From a virus, in IMG/VR virus record IMGVR_UViG_3300028800_000010, positions 1 to 64,000 of that record: a stretch of DNA of 64,000 nucleotides; one strand, 5' to 3'. The notes beneath the pieces are model-generated. The model searched no databases. It worked only from the letters and a program-made list of their open reading frames with translations, and had not been told where the DNA came from. The position numbers and the translations under genes were made by a program. Numbering within the stretch: the first letter of the stretch is position 1; every line of letters starts with the position of its first letter. Shown one piece after another: positions 41,926 through 49,313 of the stretch.

Positions 41926-42693
41926 TCAGGCGAGAATCTGCCAGCCCTCGAGCTGACCAGCCAGATAAGACTTGATGGCCTGCATGTTTTCGCCCTGCCA
42001 CTTGGTGCCGTCGACCGCATAGAGCGCGATCGCCGGGGTCTGGTCCTGTGTCTGGCGAAGCCGGATCAGGAACTCCCGCTCGACCGGTGCGGCTTCGTCG
42101 AACGTGGTCCGGGGGAGCAGCTTCACCCGGGGCTTCAGGTTGTGCTCGAGCGTCTTCACTTCGCCGGCCTTGATTTTTACCACCTGGTTGATCCCGTCGT
42201 CGGCCATGTTCACCTCCGAGCCGGCGGTGAGATTCGAGGCGAGCTTCAAGAGGTAGGCGCCGTCCGGGTCGTTGATGTGAAACGCGACCTGGAAGGCGAT
42301 GATGAACTTCTGGGGATCGGTGTAGAACTGATCGAAAAGGAAAGCGTTGATCGGTTGATACTTCGCGACCAGCAGGGTGTCGCGTTTGCCGAAGTCGTCG
42401 CACATCGCGCTTTTGACGGCCACGGTGAGGTAGTCCTCGATGTGGATGATCTTGCCTTCGGTTTCGCCGAGCACGCCGCCCTTGATGGCGTCGATGAAGC
42501 CGGTGAGGGTCGAGACTTCGAGCTTCGCCGGCCGGAAGGGCTCAATCACGGCGCCGATCTTGCGGCCGTGTTCGGTGATGTCGATCTTGTGCTGGTAAGT
42601 CTTGTCGTTGGGGTAGGAGACACCTTCGATCAGTGGCTTGTCGACGGTGCGCAGGGTGAGATTCTGAACTTCCTGAAGAGCTTCTGCGATCAT
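41926..42693 (-). CDS. Hypothetical phage protein, possibly DUF2303/YfdQ-like
   Basis: 255 residues. VSTLTGFIDAIKGGVLG and HIEDYLTVAVKSAMCDDFGK, then YQPINAFLFDQFYTDPQKFI and ELLIR-like strands (REFLIRLRQTQDQTPAIALY) resemble the outline of the DUF2303 family of phage early proteins, but the match is weak. AGAGAGAGACCCACC precedes the ATG on the minus strand. Co-transcribed with the AAA ATPase. Confidence 0.5.
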   Translation of the reverse strand: MIAEALQEVQNLTLRTVDKPLIEGVSYPNDKTYQHKIDITEHGRKIGAVIEPFRPAKLEVSTLTGFIDAIKGGVLGETEGKIIHIEDYLTVAVKSAMCDDFGKRDTLLVAKYQPINAFLFDQFYTDPQKFIIAFQVAFHINDPDGAYLLKLASNLTAGSEVNMADDGINQVVKIKAGEVKTLEHNLKPRVKLLPRTTFDEAAPVEREFLIRLRQTQDQTPAIALYAVDGTKWQGENMQAIKSYLAGQLEGWQILA

Positions 42694-42738
42694 GGTGGGT
42701 CTCTCTCTTTCGGGTTGAAGTCGAGGTTGCGCCTATCC

Positions 42739-43110
42739 CTAGGCGTTCTCGCCGGCTTTGAAGTCGAGCAGGTTGTCGGCCTGTTTCGGAGCTTCAAAGA
42801 GCACATCCTGACGCGGATCCTGATCGAATGCGAGCACGTGGTTATCGGTGTCCTTGCCGAGGAACACCTTGGACGCATGATCGTTGGCGCCAGCCAGAGT
42901 GGTTTTAGCCGAGGTCGTCACGTGGATGGTCCGCCGGTCCCCCTCTGGTTTGAACTTGAACGTGATGGTGATGGCCCGGCCCGATTCGGCCGGCGTGTCG
43001 GTATCGGCGATGTTCTGAACCACCTGGTTGAGGCACTTCTCGAACAGCTCAAGCGCGGCACCGCGCGCGATCGAGCCAAGGTTAAGCGGGATCAGTTCCG
43101 GTCTGGGCAT
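42739..43110 (-). CDS. Hypothetical phage protein (early operon)
   Basis: 123 residues. LGSIARGAALELFEKCLNQV, then a beta region (RAITITFKFKPEGDRRTIHV) and an acidic end (NLLDFKAGENA). It has the general look of single-domain phage proteins that accompany DUF2303-type genes. It overlaps the upstream gene by 29 bases. No function is assigned. Confidence 0.6.
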   Translation of the reverse strand: MPRPELIPLNLGSIARGAALELFEKCLNQVVQNIADTDTPAESGRAITITFKFKPEGDRRTIHVTTSAKTTLAGANDHASKVFLGKDTDNHVLAFDQDPRQDVLFEAPKQADNLLDFKAGENA

Positions 43111-43420
43111 GCTCGGGGTTCTCCGTCAGGGGTTGGGGCGGCCCGAAGGTCCGCAGTTGTTCGCCAATCTGGGCGATGTTCGGTGGAGCTTCGAGGATGC
43201 GATTCAGCCGCGCCTGCATGATGCTGGCGAGGATATTGGCCCGCAACTGGGGCTCAATCTCGGTGATGATGGCCAGGGCAAGCTCGTCGGCGTCGGCCTG
43301 GTGAAGCAGGTGGTCGATGCCGTCAAGGGTGATGGTGTTCTCAAAGCCGAATTCCTGCGGCGCGTCCTCCGCGGGCTCGCGCTCCTTCCGCTTCGTGCGG
43401 TCGTACACGCCCCTCGGCAT
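43082..43420 (-). CDS. Hypothetical phage protein with basic start
   Basis: 112 residues. PRGVYDRTKRKEREP is a common N-terminal tag of small DNA-binding phage proteins (PRGVYxR/PRGxY). A helical middle follows (LLHQADADELALAIITEIEP, RANILASIMQARLNRIL). It ends in a Pro/Gln/Thr tail and overlaps the next gene. Function unknown. Confidence 0.6.
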   Translation of the reverse strand: MPRGVYDRTKRKEREPAEDAPQEFGFENTITLDGIDHLLHQADADELALAIITEIEPQLRANILASIMQARLNRILEAPPNIAQIGEQLRTFGPPQPLTENPEHAQTGTDPA

Positions 43421-43594
43421 CTAACGCAGCCCCGCATAGACGACCAGCGCCCAGAGGCCGACCAGCAGGGCGGCGAGAACGGTGCAGTAGAGCCTCTCCC
43501 CGACCTTGCGCCACACGGGCACGAGGCGGTCGTGCTCGGACTGGTTGAACCGGGCGAGCATGGTGTCTTCGGGTCTGTGGAATCGGATTCTCAC
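43421..43594 (-). CDS. Small C-terminally anchored membrane protein
   Basis: 57 residues from GTG 43594, which overlaps the upstream stop (GTGA). A polar front (RFNQSEHDRLVPVWRKVGE) and one C-terminal transmembrane helix (LYCTVLAALLVGLWALVVY). A longer reading is Arg/Val-rich and lacks a ribosome site. Role unknown. Confidence 0.5.
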   Translation of the reverse strand: MRIRFHRPEDTMLARFNQSEHDRLVPVWRKVGERLYCTVLAALLVGLWALVVYAGLR

Positions 43595-43779
43595 CCTTTG
43601 CCTCCCTTCGACTGGCTGTCGATCCACTGGTCGATCAGCGACTTCTTGAAGCGCCATCGATTGCCTAACTTGAAGCCGGGAAGCCTGCCTTCCGCGGCGT
43701 ATTTATAGAGCGTGTCCGGCGAGATACCGAGATACTTCGCGCATTGATCGATGTTCATGATCTCGGCGTGTTCCGCCAC
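43591..43779 (-). CDS. Excisionase-type helix-turn-helix protein
   Basis: 62 residues. MNIDQCAKYLGISPDTLYKY then GRLPGFKLGNRWRFKKSLID is the full excisionase/MerR-like fold (HTH_17): helix-turn-helix, then a basic wing, then W-R-F. Such proteins act as directionality factors for integrases or as regulators. It is in the chaperonin operon, far from either integrase. The start overlaps the cold-shock-like gene. Confidence 0.8.
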   Translation of the reverse strand: MAEHAEIMNIDQCAKYLGISPDTLYKYAAEGRLPGFKLGNRWRFKKSLIDQWIDSQSKGGKG

Positions 43780-44066
43780 TACGACGCTCTTTCCTGCTCA
43801 GCTTCCGGTTCGGCTTCGTTCTGGTTGCGCGGGAGGATATCGACCGCCCGCATGTTGGTGCCTTTAGACCGGGGCGGCGCCGGCGTGAACTCGAGCAGCG
43901 ACCCCTCAAACCAGTGCTCGGCCGGGACGGCAAACTTCGAAACGTAGTACTGCGGCGTGTTCGGCCCGGTCGAGAGAAACGCAAAGCCCTTGCCCGCATT
44001 GTGGAACTCGATGATCCGGCCGACCAGCCGGCCGCGCAGATAACCGCGAGAATTGCTACTAGCCAC
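43779..44066 (-). CDS. Cold-shock-domain-like protein
   Basis: 95 residues from GTG 44066, preceded by GGGAGGTCCCC. RLVGRIIEFHNAGKGFAFLS, YYVSKFAVPAEHWFEG and FTPAPPRSKGTNMRAVDI follow the OB-fold plan of cold-shock proteins (GxIxxFNxxKGFGFI...V.F......A..V). The RNP1 core is altered (KGFAFL). It would bind single-stranded RNA or DNA. The tail is acidic. It overlaps the GroEL stop by eight bases, so the operon is tightly packed. Confidence 0.65.
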   Translation of the reverse strand: MASSNSRGYLRGRLVGRIIEFHNAGKGFAFLSTGPNTPQYYVSKFAVPAEHWFEGSLLEFTPAPPRSKGTNMRAVDILPRNQNEAEPEAEQERAS

Positions 44067-45831
44067 GGGGACCTCCCGGAAGTTGCGGCAACTGGATGAT
44101 GGGCGCGCCCTTGTTGGCGGCCGGGTCGAAGTAGACCAGGCAGGAGCTCGTGAGCATGAGCGCGGCGATCGAGGCTGCCTTCTCAAGAGCCACGCGCACC
44201 ACCTTGGCAGGGTCGACGATGCCGGCCTTGACGAGGTCCTCGAATTCGCCGGTTGCAGCGTTGAAGCCGAAGGGCGCAAGCCCCTGCCGTGTTCCCCCGG
44301 ATGCGATCCAAAGATCGTTGATCTCAGCCGCGACCTGGTCCGGATCCTCGCCGGCGTTCGCGGCAATCAGGCGGAGCGGCGCGCGCATAGCCTCGGCGAG
44401 GATGCGGGCTCCGCGGGCGACTTCGGGGAACATCTCGGCCGCGGTCGATTCAAGCTGCCGCGCCAGAATGTAGAGGCACAGGCCCCCACCCGGAACGATG
44501 CCCTCGGCGACCGCGCACCGGACTGCGAGAACAGCATCCTCGGCGGCATCGCGCAGGGCCTTCGCTTCCGATTCCGTCTGGGCGCCAACCTTGAGGACCG
44601 CCACCTGGCCGGCGAGCCGCGCCGCCCGCTCGAGCATGTGCTCCCGGGTCATCGGGTCGGGATGCTCCTTCGACTGCTCGCGCAGGCCCTCGGCGAAGCG
44701 CTTGACGAGCTCCGGGTCATGCCGGTCGCCGGTGCAGCCCTCGAGGATGGTGCGGCGGTTCGAGATGACGACGCGCTTGGCGCTGCCAAGATTTTCGTTG
44801 GTCCAGGCGCCGCGCTTGTCGACGACCCAGCGGGAGAGTGTGTCGCCGCCGTCGAGCTTGAGCACGCGGCCCCCGGTGGCCATGGCCAGATCCTCAAGGA
44901 CCCCGCGCTTCAGGTCCCCGTAGCCCGGCGCGCGCACGATGCAGATTTGAAGATGCCTCTGCGCATGGTTGACCAGGAAGGACTGCGCGGCGTCGGAGCC
45001 GGCGAGAACGTCGTCGGCGACAATCAGCAGAGGCCTCGGGGTGCGCTCACGCTTGCTGCCCTCGAAGTTCAGGCCCGCGCAGTAGGTGAGCAGCGGCCCC
45101 GGATCGTGCAGCGTCGGGTTCTGCGCGACGCCTTGCGAGAGCTGCCGCTCGGTGATCAGGATGTAGGGATTCTCAAGCACAGCGAGACCGTGTTCGCGGT
45201 CGGTGATGAACTCGGGAAAGAGGAACCCGGAATCCATCTGGAACCCCTCGCGGATCTCAACCGACATTTCGGGCTTGCTCGCGTCGTCGATCGTGAACAG
45301 GCCATCCCGGCCGACCTTCTTGATGGCTTCGAGGATGAGTTGGCCAAAGGCCTGGTTCCCGTTGGTGGCGATGGTCGCGACCTGGGCAATCTGCTCGTCG
45401 GTCGGCTCCTGCGCCATGTGCCGGATGCCCACGGCGACCAGCTGCACGGCAGCCTGGATAGCGCGCTGAAGCTGCACGGCACCGTCGCCCGCCTTGACGC
45501 GCTCTAAACCAGCCTTCAGGATGGCGTGCGAGAGGACCGTGGCTGTAGTCGTGCCGTCGCCGGCTTCTTCGACCGTCGCCCGGGCCACGGCCTGGATCAT
45601 CTTCACGGCGGAATTCAACACCGGGTCGGTGAGCTGGATGTTGCGCGCCACGGTGACGCCGTCCTTGGTGACCTGGGGAACGTCGCCGGCGCGATCGATG
45701 ATGACGTTGCAGCCGCGCGGCCCGAGGGTTGACCCGACGGCGAGCGCGATCTGTTCGACGCCCTCGAGCATCTGCTCGTGCAGGTTCTGCTCCTCGCGAA
45801 AGTTCGAAGCGTAAAGAAGTGCCTTACTCAT
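44059..45831 (-). CDS. groEL: Phage-encoded GroEL chaperonin
   Basis: 590 residues, longer than the usual 540-550. The landmarks are present: VGSTLGPRGCNVIID, TKDGVTVARNI, GDGTTTATVLSHAI with the catalytic Asp, IVRAPGYGDLKRGVLEDLA, then EDAVLAVRCAVAEGIVPGGG with the second Asp region, and GFNAATGEFEDLVKAGIVDP. ATP-binding parts are intact while the apical domain is divergent. The usual Gly-Gly-Met tail is absent (it ends PGGPRG). It overlaps GroES by eight bases. It likely folds phage proteins such as the capsid, alone or with its own GroES. Overlap with the cold-shock-like gene shows operon translation. Confidence 0.92.
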   Translation of the reverse strand: MSKALLYASNFREEQNLHEQMLEGVEQIALAVGSTLGPRGCNVIIDRAGDVPQVTKDGVTVARNIQLTDPVLNSAVKMIQAVARATVEEAGDGTTTATVLSHAILKAGLERVKAGDGAVQLQRAIQAAVQLVAVGIRHMAQEPTDEQIAQVATIATNGNQAFGQLILEAIKKVGRDGLFTIDDASKPEMSVEIREGFQMDSGFLFPEFITDREHGLAVLENPYILITERQLSQGVAQNPTLHDPGPLLTYCAGLNFEGSKRERTPRPLLIVADDVLAGSDAAQSFLVNHAQRHLQICIVRAPGYGDLKRGVLEDLAMATGGRVLKLDGGDTLSRWVVDKRGAWTNENLGSAKRVVISNRRTILEGCTGDRHDPELVKRFAEGLREQSKEHPDPMTREHMLERAARLAGQVAVLKVGAQTESEAKALRDAAEDAVLAVRCAVAEGIVPGGGLCLYILARQLESTAAEMFPEVARGARILAEAMRAPLRLIAANAGEDPDQVAAEINDLWIASGGTRQGLAPFGFNAATGEFEDLVKAGIVDPAKVVRVALEKAASIAALMLTSSCLVYFDPAANKGAPIIQLPQLPGGPRG

Positions 45832-46309
45832 GGGGTGTGATTCGTCCTTCGTCGGTGGGGCAGTCAGTGCCCTGGTGTGCAACGCCGCAGCAGCAAACCT
45901 TAGGAGCATCTGCGGGGCCGTAGTTGATGTGGACCTCATCTTGGCGGACGATGAGATAGGCGCCTGGAGGGAAGCCGCGCGGGTCGATGATCTCCTTGCC
46001 GGCGTAGGACGGGAAGCTGATCAGGTCGCCGACCGAAACTTCGGGCGGGACGCGCACCCCGAACTCGGTCATCCGGCCGGGGCCCGCCATGCGCACGATG
46101 CCCTCGGTCGGCCGCTCGGCCTGCGAGCCGGGCCGGGCCATGCCGCGGACCATGTCGTCGACTTCAAGAGGCTCGACGAGGAGCCGGTCGGTGATGGCGG
46201 CGGGAAATGTTTTCGGCGCGCGTTGGAGACCGTCAAAGACTACGTCCGACAACTTTGCACTGTTTGCTGGCGGAAGGTCTTCAGAGTGCTTGTCCATGGG
46301 GTAGGGCAT
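45824..46309 (-). CDS. groES: Phage-encoded GroES-like co-chaperonin with Cys-rich tail
   Basis: 161 residues (ATG 46297 possible). A 35-residue extension precedes the GroES fold: ITDRLLVEPLEVDD, a mobile-loop region (RPTEGIVRMAGPGR), VPPEVSVGDLISFPSYAGKE, then AYLIVRQDEVHINYG. Normal GroES is about 97 residues. A C-terminal extension follows with CCCG and DCPTDEG, four cysteines in about fifteen residues, that may bind metal. Directly upstream of, and overlapping, phage groEL. Confidence 0.88.
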   Translation of the reverse strand: MPYPMDKHSEDLPPANSAKLSDVVFDGLQRAPKTFPAAITDRLLVEPLEVDDMVRGMARPGSQAERPTEGIVRMAGPGRMTEFGVRVPPEVSVGDLISFPSYAGKEIIDPRGFPPGAYLIVRQDEVHINYGPADAPKVCCCGVAHQGTDCPTDEGRITPHE

Positions 46310-46311
46310 GG

Positions 46312-46689
46312 CTACTTTTTGGCCTCCGGCGCCGGCTTCTTCTCCGCCGGTTTGGCGACGGGTACGGCGACCAGGCCGCCCGCCTGCGGGTTCCAGACGT
46401 AGCCGGGATGCTCGCGCTCGATCTGCTGGACGATCATGCCGTACTGCTGCTGGAGTTCCTGCCTGCGCTGGGGCAGGCTCAGCTCTTCCTGCTGAAGCAG
46501 CGCCATGCGGAGCTGGATGTTCTCAAGCTTCGTACGCTCGAGCTCGGTAGGCTCGGCCGGGGCTGCGGGGGTGGCGGCGGCGGGAGGCGGTGTTGGGGGC
46601 TTCAGGGCCGGGGTCGGCTTCTGGCCGTGAGCGAGACTCAAAAAGCAGAGGGCGAGGCCCATGAAAAGCAAAAACAAGCGTGAACGCAC
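46312..46689 (-). CDS. Secreted coiled-coil protein
   Basis: 125 residues from GTG 46689, overlapping the upstream stop. A signal peptide (LFLLFMGLALCFLSLAHGQ) is followed by a Pro/Ala segment (about residues 25-45), a charged coiled coil (ERTKLENIQLRMALLQQEEL, RRQELQQQYGMIVQQIE) and a Pro/Lys tail. A periplasmic coiled-coil protein with a Pro-rich front resembles spanin-like or envelope scaffold proteins, but this is not a recognised family. Confidence 0.6.
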   Translation of the reverse strand: MRSRLFLLFMGLALCFLSLAHGQKPTPALKPPTPPPAAATPAAPAEPTELERTKLENIQLRMALLQQEELSLPQRRQELQQQYGMIVQQIEREHPGYVWNPQAGGLVAVPVAKPAEKKPAPEAKK

Positions 46690-46925
46690 TAGCGGATCTC
46701 CTGTTCGATGAAGTCGATGCAGCTGCAGATGGGCATGTTGCAGTGGCGGGTATGGCAGACGGTGGTGCGGGTGCGCTGGTCGGCCGGCCACATGTCTTCC
46801 TTGTGGTAGCCGTGCGGGACGTTGCCCTTGCAATGATCGGAAGGCGGATGGTCGCAGCGCCGGCAGGGCTGATCGGGGGAGGACTTCGATTGCGTGTGGA
46901 CAAGCTCGGGCGAGCAGGTAGCCAT
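46689..46925 (-). CDS. Cysteine/histidine-rich small protein, first gene of the chaperonin operon
   Basis: 78 residues. CRRCDHPPSDHC, VPHGYHKED and VCHTRHCNMPICSC supply ten or so Cys/His, enough for two or three zinc ions. It is the first gene after the promoter at 47010-47038 and may be a small zinc regulator. The ATG follows ATAGAGGTGTTCTG. Confidence 0.6.
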   Translation of the reverse strand: MATCSPELVHTQSKSSPDQPCRRCDHPPSDHCKGNVPHGYHKEDMWPADQRTRTTVCHTRHCNMPICSCIDFIEQEIR

Positions 46926-47009
46926 CAGAACACCTCTATCCTGCGGTCGAGCTCGTGAGGCGCCCAGGCAGGAGCAATCAGAAAAATGACAACGGGGAAA
47001 GTCAAACGG

Positions 47010-47047
47010 AGATTAAGAGACCGCGGGAAATATGTCAAGGTGTCATA
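47010..47047 (-). promoter_or_regulatory. Promoter of the chaperonin operon with overlapping operator, site b
   Basis: On the minus strand TTGACA (47038-47033), a 17-base spacer and TAATCT (47015-47010). The 17-bp element TATGACACCTTGACATA (47047-47031) contains the -35 box inside its second arm, so a bound regulator would block polymerase. The site also covers the last codons of the HD gene. Confidence 0.7.
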
Positions 47048-47565
47048 GCTGTTGAAAACGTGATGACCCGCGTTTCGCCCAATGCTGACAGGGCGAGTTC
47101 GTATTTAAGTTTTTGCGCGGCGACCCAACCGAGTCCCTGGAGCAGGACCGCACGATCGAGCCGGCGTTGATCGAGGTTGTCCGAGATGTCGGCGATTTTA
47201 ACGAGCTTGGCGCGGGGGCGCCGCTCGATGCGCCCGAGGTACTCCGCGTAGGTTTCCTCACCTTTGCGGTGGGTGAGCGCATCGAGATCGGCGATGAACT
47301 CGGCATCGGCGTTGAATTCCATAGCCACGTCTGCAAGGGTCGCCGAGGTGTCTTCGACCACGTCGTGTAGGATCCCGAGGATCGCGGCGTCAACGTCTGG
47401 AAGCAGCCGCATGCCGACGCGCAAGGGATGCCAGAGGTACGGCTCGCCGCCGCGGTCGACCTGGCCGGCGTGGTTCACCGCGGCGTAGGCGATCGCCGCT
47501 TGCAGGGCCTTTTGCTGGATGCGCATCAGGTTGCGCGCGCTTTCAGAATTGCTGAGTGTTCCCAT
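47035..47565 (-). CDS. HD-domain protein like small ppGpp hydrolases (MESH1/SpoT type)
   Basis: 176 residues. NHAGQVDRGGEPYLWHPLRV (His32, His46), GILHDVVEDT (His67-Asp68) and KIADISDNLD (Asp126) are the metal ligands and spacing of the (p)ppGpp hydrolase HD fold. Between them VAMEFNADAEFIADLDALTH fits the family helix (F/FG..V..lV..lT). Residues of the SpoT synthetase domain are absent, so it would be a hydrolase only. It could remove starvation alarmones during infection. It is the last gene of its leftward group and overlaps site b. Confidence 0.82.
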   Translation of the reverse strand: MGTLSNSESARNLMRIQQKALQAAIAYAAVNHAGQVDRGGEPYLWHPLRVGMRLLPDVDAAILGILHDVVEDTSATLADVAMEFNADAEFIADLDALTHRKGEETYAEYLGRIERRPRAKLVKIADISDNLDQRRLDRAVLLQGLGWVAAQKLKYELALSALGETRVITFSTAMTP

Positions 47566-47569
47566 TTAG

Positions 47570-48187
47570 TTAGACCTCCTCGATTCGAATCTTGTGAAAC
47601 CAGAGCATCAGCTTCTTTTTGACCTTGTACACGTCGGTCCTCATGCCCTTGGCGTCCTCGACGTGCAGGACCCCGCGTTCGTCGTTGTAGACGAAGTCTG
47701 CCCGGTAAGAACAAGCTCGTTCGAGGAGCTTGACCTTGATCATCCCTTCGGCGGGTGGCGCGTATTGACCCTCCCAGGCTGGTGCGTATTGTGCGGGGAT
47801 CAGCTCGTAGTCGACCTGTTCGCGAAGATTAGAGATCAGCCCGGCGGCCTGGAGCGTCTGGAGGTACTGTGCTCGGCGTGTTTCTTTGTTCGAGGCGCGG
47901 CCGGTGCCCTTCTGGTTCGAGAACTTGTTCGGAGCGCAGGCCCGGCAGCGGGGATGCTTCTTCTTGAGTTGGCCCTTCGAGAACTGTGTCGCGGCGTCGA
48001 GCGAGTCGGCGCAGACCGAGCAGATCACCTTGAACCCCTCAGGCAGCGGTGGTGCCTTCGGTCGGAGTGGCTGAGCGACAACAGGCGCCACCGTGATCGG
48101 CGCCGCGAGCGCAGGACCGCAGTTCATCGTGCAGTAGCCGTCAACGCAGTCACCGCAAGGCTGGCTGCGCTTGCCGAAAAGCATCAA
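47570..48187 (-). CDS. DUF1064-type nuclease-like protein with N-terminal zinc ribbon
   Basis: 205 residues. Cys-rich front: CGDCVDGYCTMNC, then a zinc ribbon CSVCADSL ... CRACAP. The C-terminal part has QYLQTLQAAGLISNLREQV, CSYRADFVYNDERGVLHVED and AKGMRTDVYKVKKKLMLWFH, the DUF1064 pattern with ADF, VEDxKG and KxK. That arrangement (E, D, ExK) resembles restriction-endonuclease-fold nucleases, so a DNA nuclease or resolvase role is likely. Confidence 0.75.
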   Translation of the reverse strand: MMLFGKRSQPCGDCVDGYCTMNCGPALAAPITVAPVVAQPLRPKAPPLPEGFKVICSVCADSLDAATQFSKGQLKKKHPRCRACAPNKFSNQKGTGRASNKETRRAQYLQTLQAAGLISNLREQVDYELIPAQYAPAWEGQYAPPAEGMIKVKLLERACSYRADFVYNDERGVLHVEDAKGMRTDVYKVKKKLMLWFHKIRIEEV

Positions 48188-48354
48188 CGCTGGCTCCGGT
48201 CGATGTGCAGGCAGATCAGGCAGAACACCGCGATCCCGCCGCTCTTGATCGACGCAAAGGTTGCGCCGTGTGCGAATTCGATGGCCATCAGCACGAGCAG
48301 CACGAGAGCGAGGATAAAGAACGCGCTACGCCACAAAAAGCTAAAGAGCACCAT
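48184..48354 (-). CDS. Small membrane protein
   Basis: 56 residues from ATG 48354. Two hydrophobic stretches (WRSAFFILALVLLVLMAIEF and GGIAVFCLICLHI). A longer reading adds a polar 13-residue front and overlaps the upstream gene more. Co-transcribed with zinc and DUF1064 genes. Role unknown. Confidence 0.45.
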   Translation of the reverse strand: MVLFSFLWRSAFFILALVLLVLMAIEFAHGATFASIKSGGIAVFCLICLHIDRSQR

Positions 48355-48583
48355 AGAGTTTTTGCCTCCGTTTCTTCCAACTTCGTAATTCAAACCACGC
48401 GCGCAACCGTTCGAGCAGAGTGACCGGGCGGCGCCACCAGACCCAGGTGTAGCCGCCGCATTCCGGACAGCAGTGCCCCTGAACCCAGATCCGAATCTCG
48501 CCCGGCTGGATGACGCGCCCGCAGGTGCAGATGCGCACCAGGCGATGCGTGCCGGCGGGGAGCGGCTTCGGGTCTGGTCTCAT
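48341..48583 (-). CDS. Small zinc-ribbon protein
   Basis: 80 residues. RICTCGRVIQPGEIRIWVQG and HCCPECGGYTWVWWRRP give four to five Cys for one zinc ribbon. The C-terminal third is basic and aromatic (LRAWFELRSWKKRRQK), so nucleic-acid contact is plausible. Overlaps both neighbours. Not recognised. Confidence 0.55.
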   Translation of the reverse strand: MRPDPKPLPAGTHRLVRICTCGRVIQPGEIRIWVQGHCCPECGGYTWVWWRRPVTLLERLRAWFELRSWKKRRQKLYGAL

Positions 48584-49026
48584 GCCGGCTCCAACTTCGC
48601 GATGGTGTAGCCCTGGGCGCGCGCGCCGTGACCACCGCCGCGCACGACTTTCACAAGCTCGCCAGCCGGTCCGAGCGCCTTGCGCAGGTGGTGCATGACC
48701 ACGGGCAGCATGTTCGACTTAGGCATCTCGTCCGGCCGCCAGAGGCTGCTCGAAAGCGCCTCGGGGGTAAGGACCTCGCCCTGGTGAAGCATCAGCTGCT
48801 CGAGCAGGGTGAAGGCCGTGGGCGTGAGCGCGACCGGCTCGTCAAAGCTCCACACTTCCCGGGTGATGCGGTTGAGGACGATCGTCTCGCCGTGGGCCTT
48901 GAGCGTCAGTCCCTGGATGAACCGATCCTGCGTCTCAGACAGCGCTTGCCACTTGTCAAGCTCTTGGGCGAGAGCGCGGTTCTCACGCACGAGGGCTGCG
49001 TAGCTCTTCTTTTTTGCTTTGGTCAC
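48580..49026 (-). CDS. OmpR/PhoB-type winged-helix regulator without receiver
   Basis: 148 residues from GTG 49026. A short coiled-coil front (YAALVRENRALAQELDKWQA) is followed by a beta platform (GETIVLNRITREVWSFDEPV) and ALTPTAFTLLEQLMLHQGEV, LTPEALSSSLW, then NMLPVVMHHLRKALGPAG and RGGGHGARAQGYTI. That is the complete trans-regulatory C-terminal domain of response regulators, with recognition helix and GxGY wing. A receiver is missing. It is a candidate for binding the repeated 17-bp operator, though nothing shows this directly. Confidence 0.75.
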   Translation of the reverse strand: MTKAKKKSYAALVRENRALAQELDKWQALSETQDRFIQGLTLKAHGETIVLNRITREVWSFDEPVALTPTAFTLLEQLMLHQGEVLTPEALSSSLWRPDEMPKSNMLPVVMHHLRKALGPAGELVKVVRGGGHGARAQGYTIAKLEPA

Positions 49027-49313
49027 TGGCTTACCTCGACGAGGGCGCGCATCTCTGCTGCGTCTTCCCGGCTGATGTGTTCTTTCGGCCCTCGCACGGC
49101 GAGCGCGGCAGGTAGAGTGAGCATGAACATGCTGTTGCCGCCCCACAGAGGCCCGGTGCGCTCGACCGCATCGCCCTGGGCAACCATCGCCTTCCACTCC
49201 GCGTAGTCGTCGCAACCCGGGCCGGTACAGAAGCGGTTGCGATAAGAGGTATTCCGTTTGTTTGGAAAGCCGAGAGCGTGGCGCGCCAACATGATCTGCT
49301 TTTCTGTCATCAC
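49023..49313 (-). CDS. Conserved-type small phage protein
   Basis: 96 residues. A helical front (TEKQIMLARHALGFPNKRNT), CTGPGCDDYAEWKAMVAQGD, and PLWGGNSMFMLTLPAALAV at the end form a pattern seen repeatedly in small phage early proteins (FxxTxxGxxxx...). First gene of a leftward group; operator site c lies about 50 bases upstream. Role unknown. Confidence 0.65.
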   Translation of the reverse strand: MMTEKQIMLARHALGFPNKRNTSYRNRFCTGPGCDDYAEWKAMVAQGDAVERTGPLWGGNSMFMLTLPAALAVRGPKEHISREDAAEMRALVEVSQ

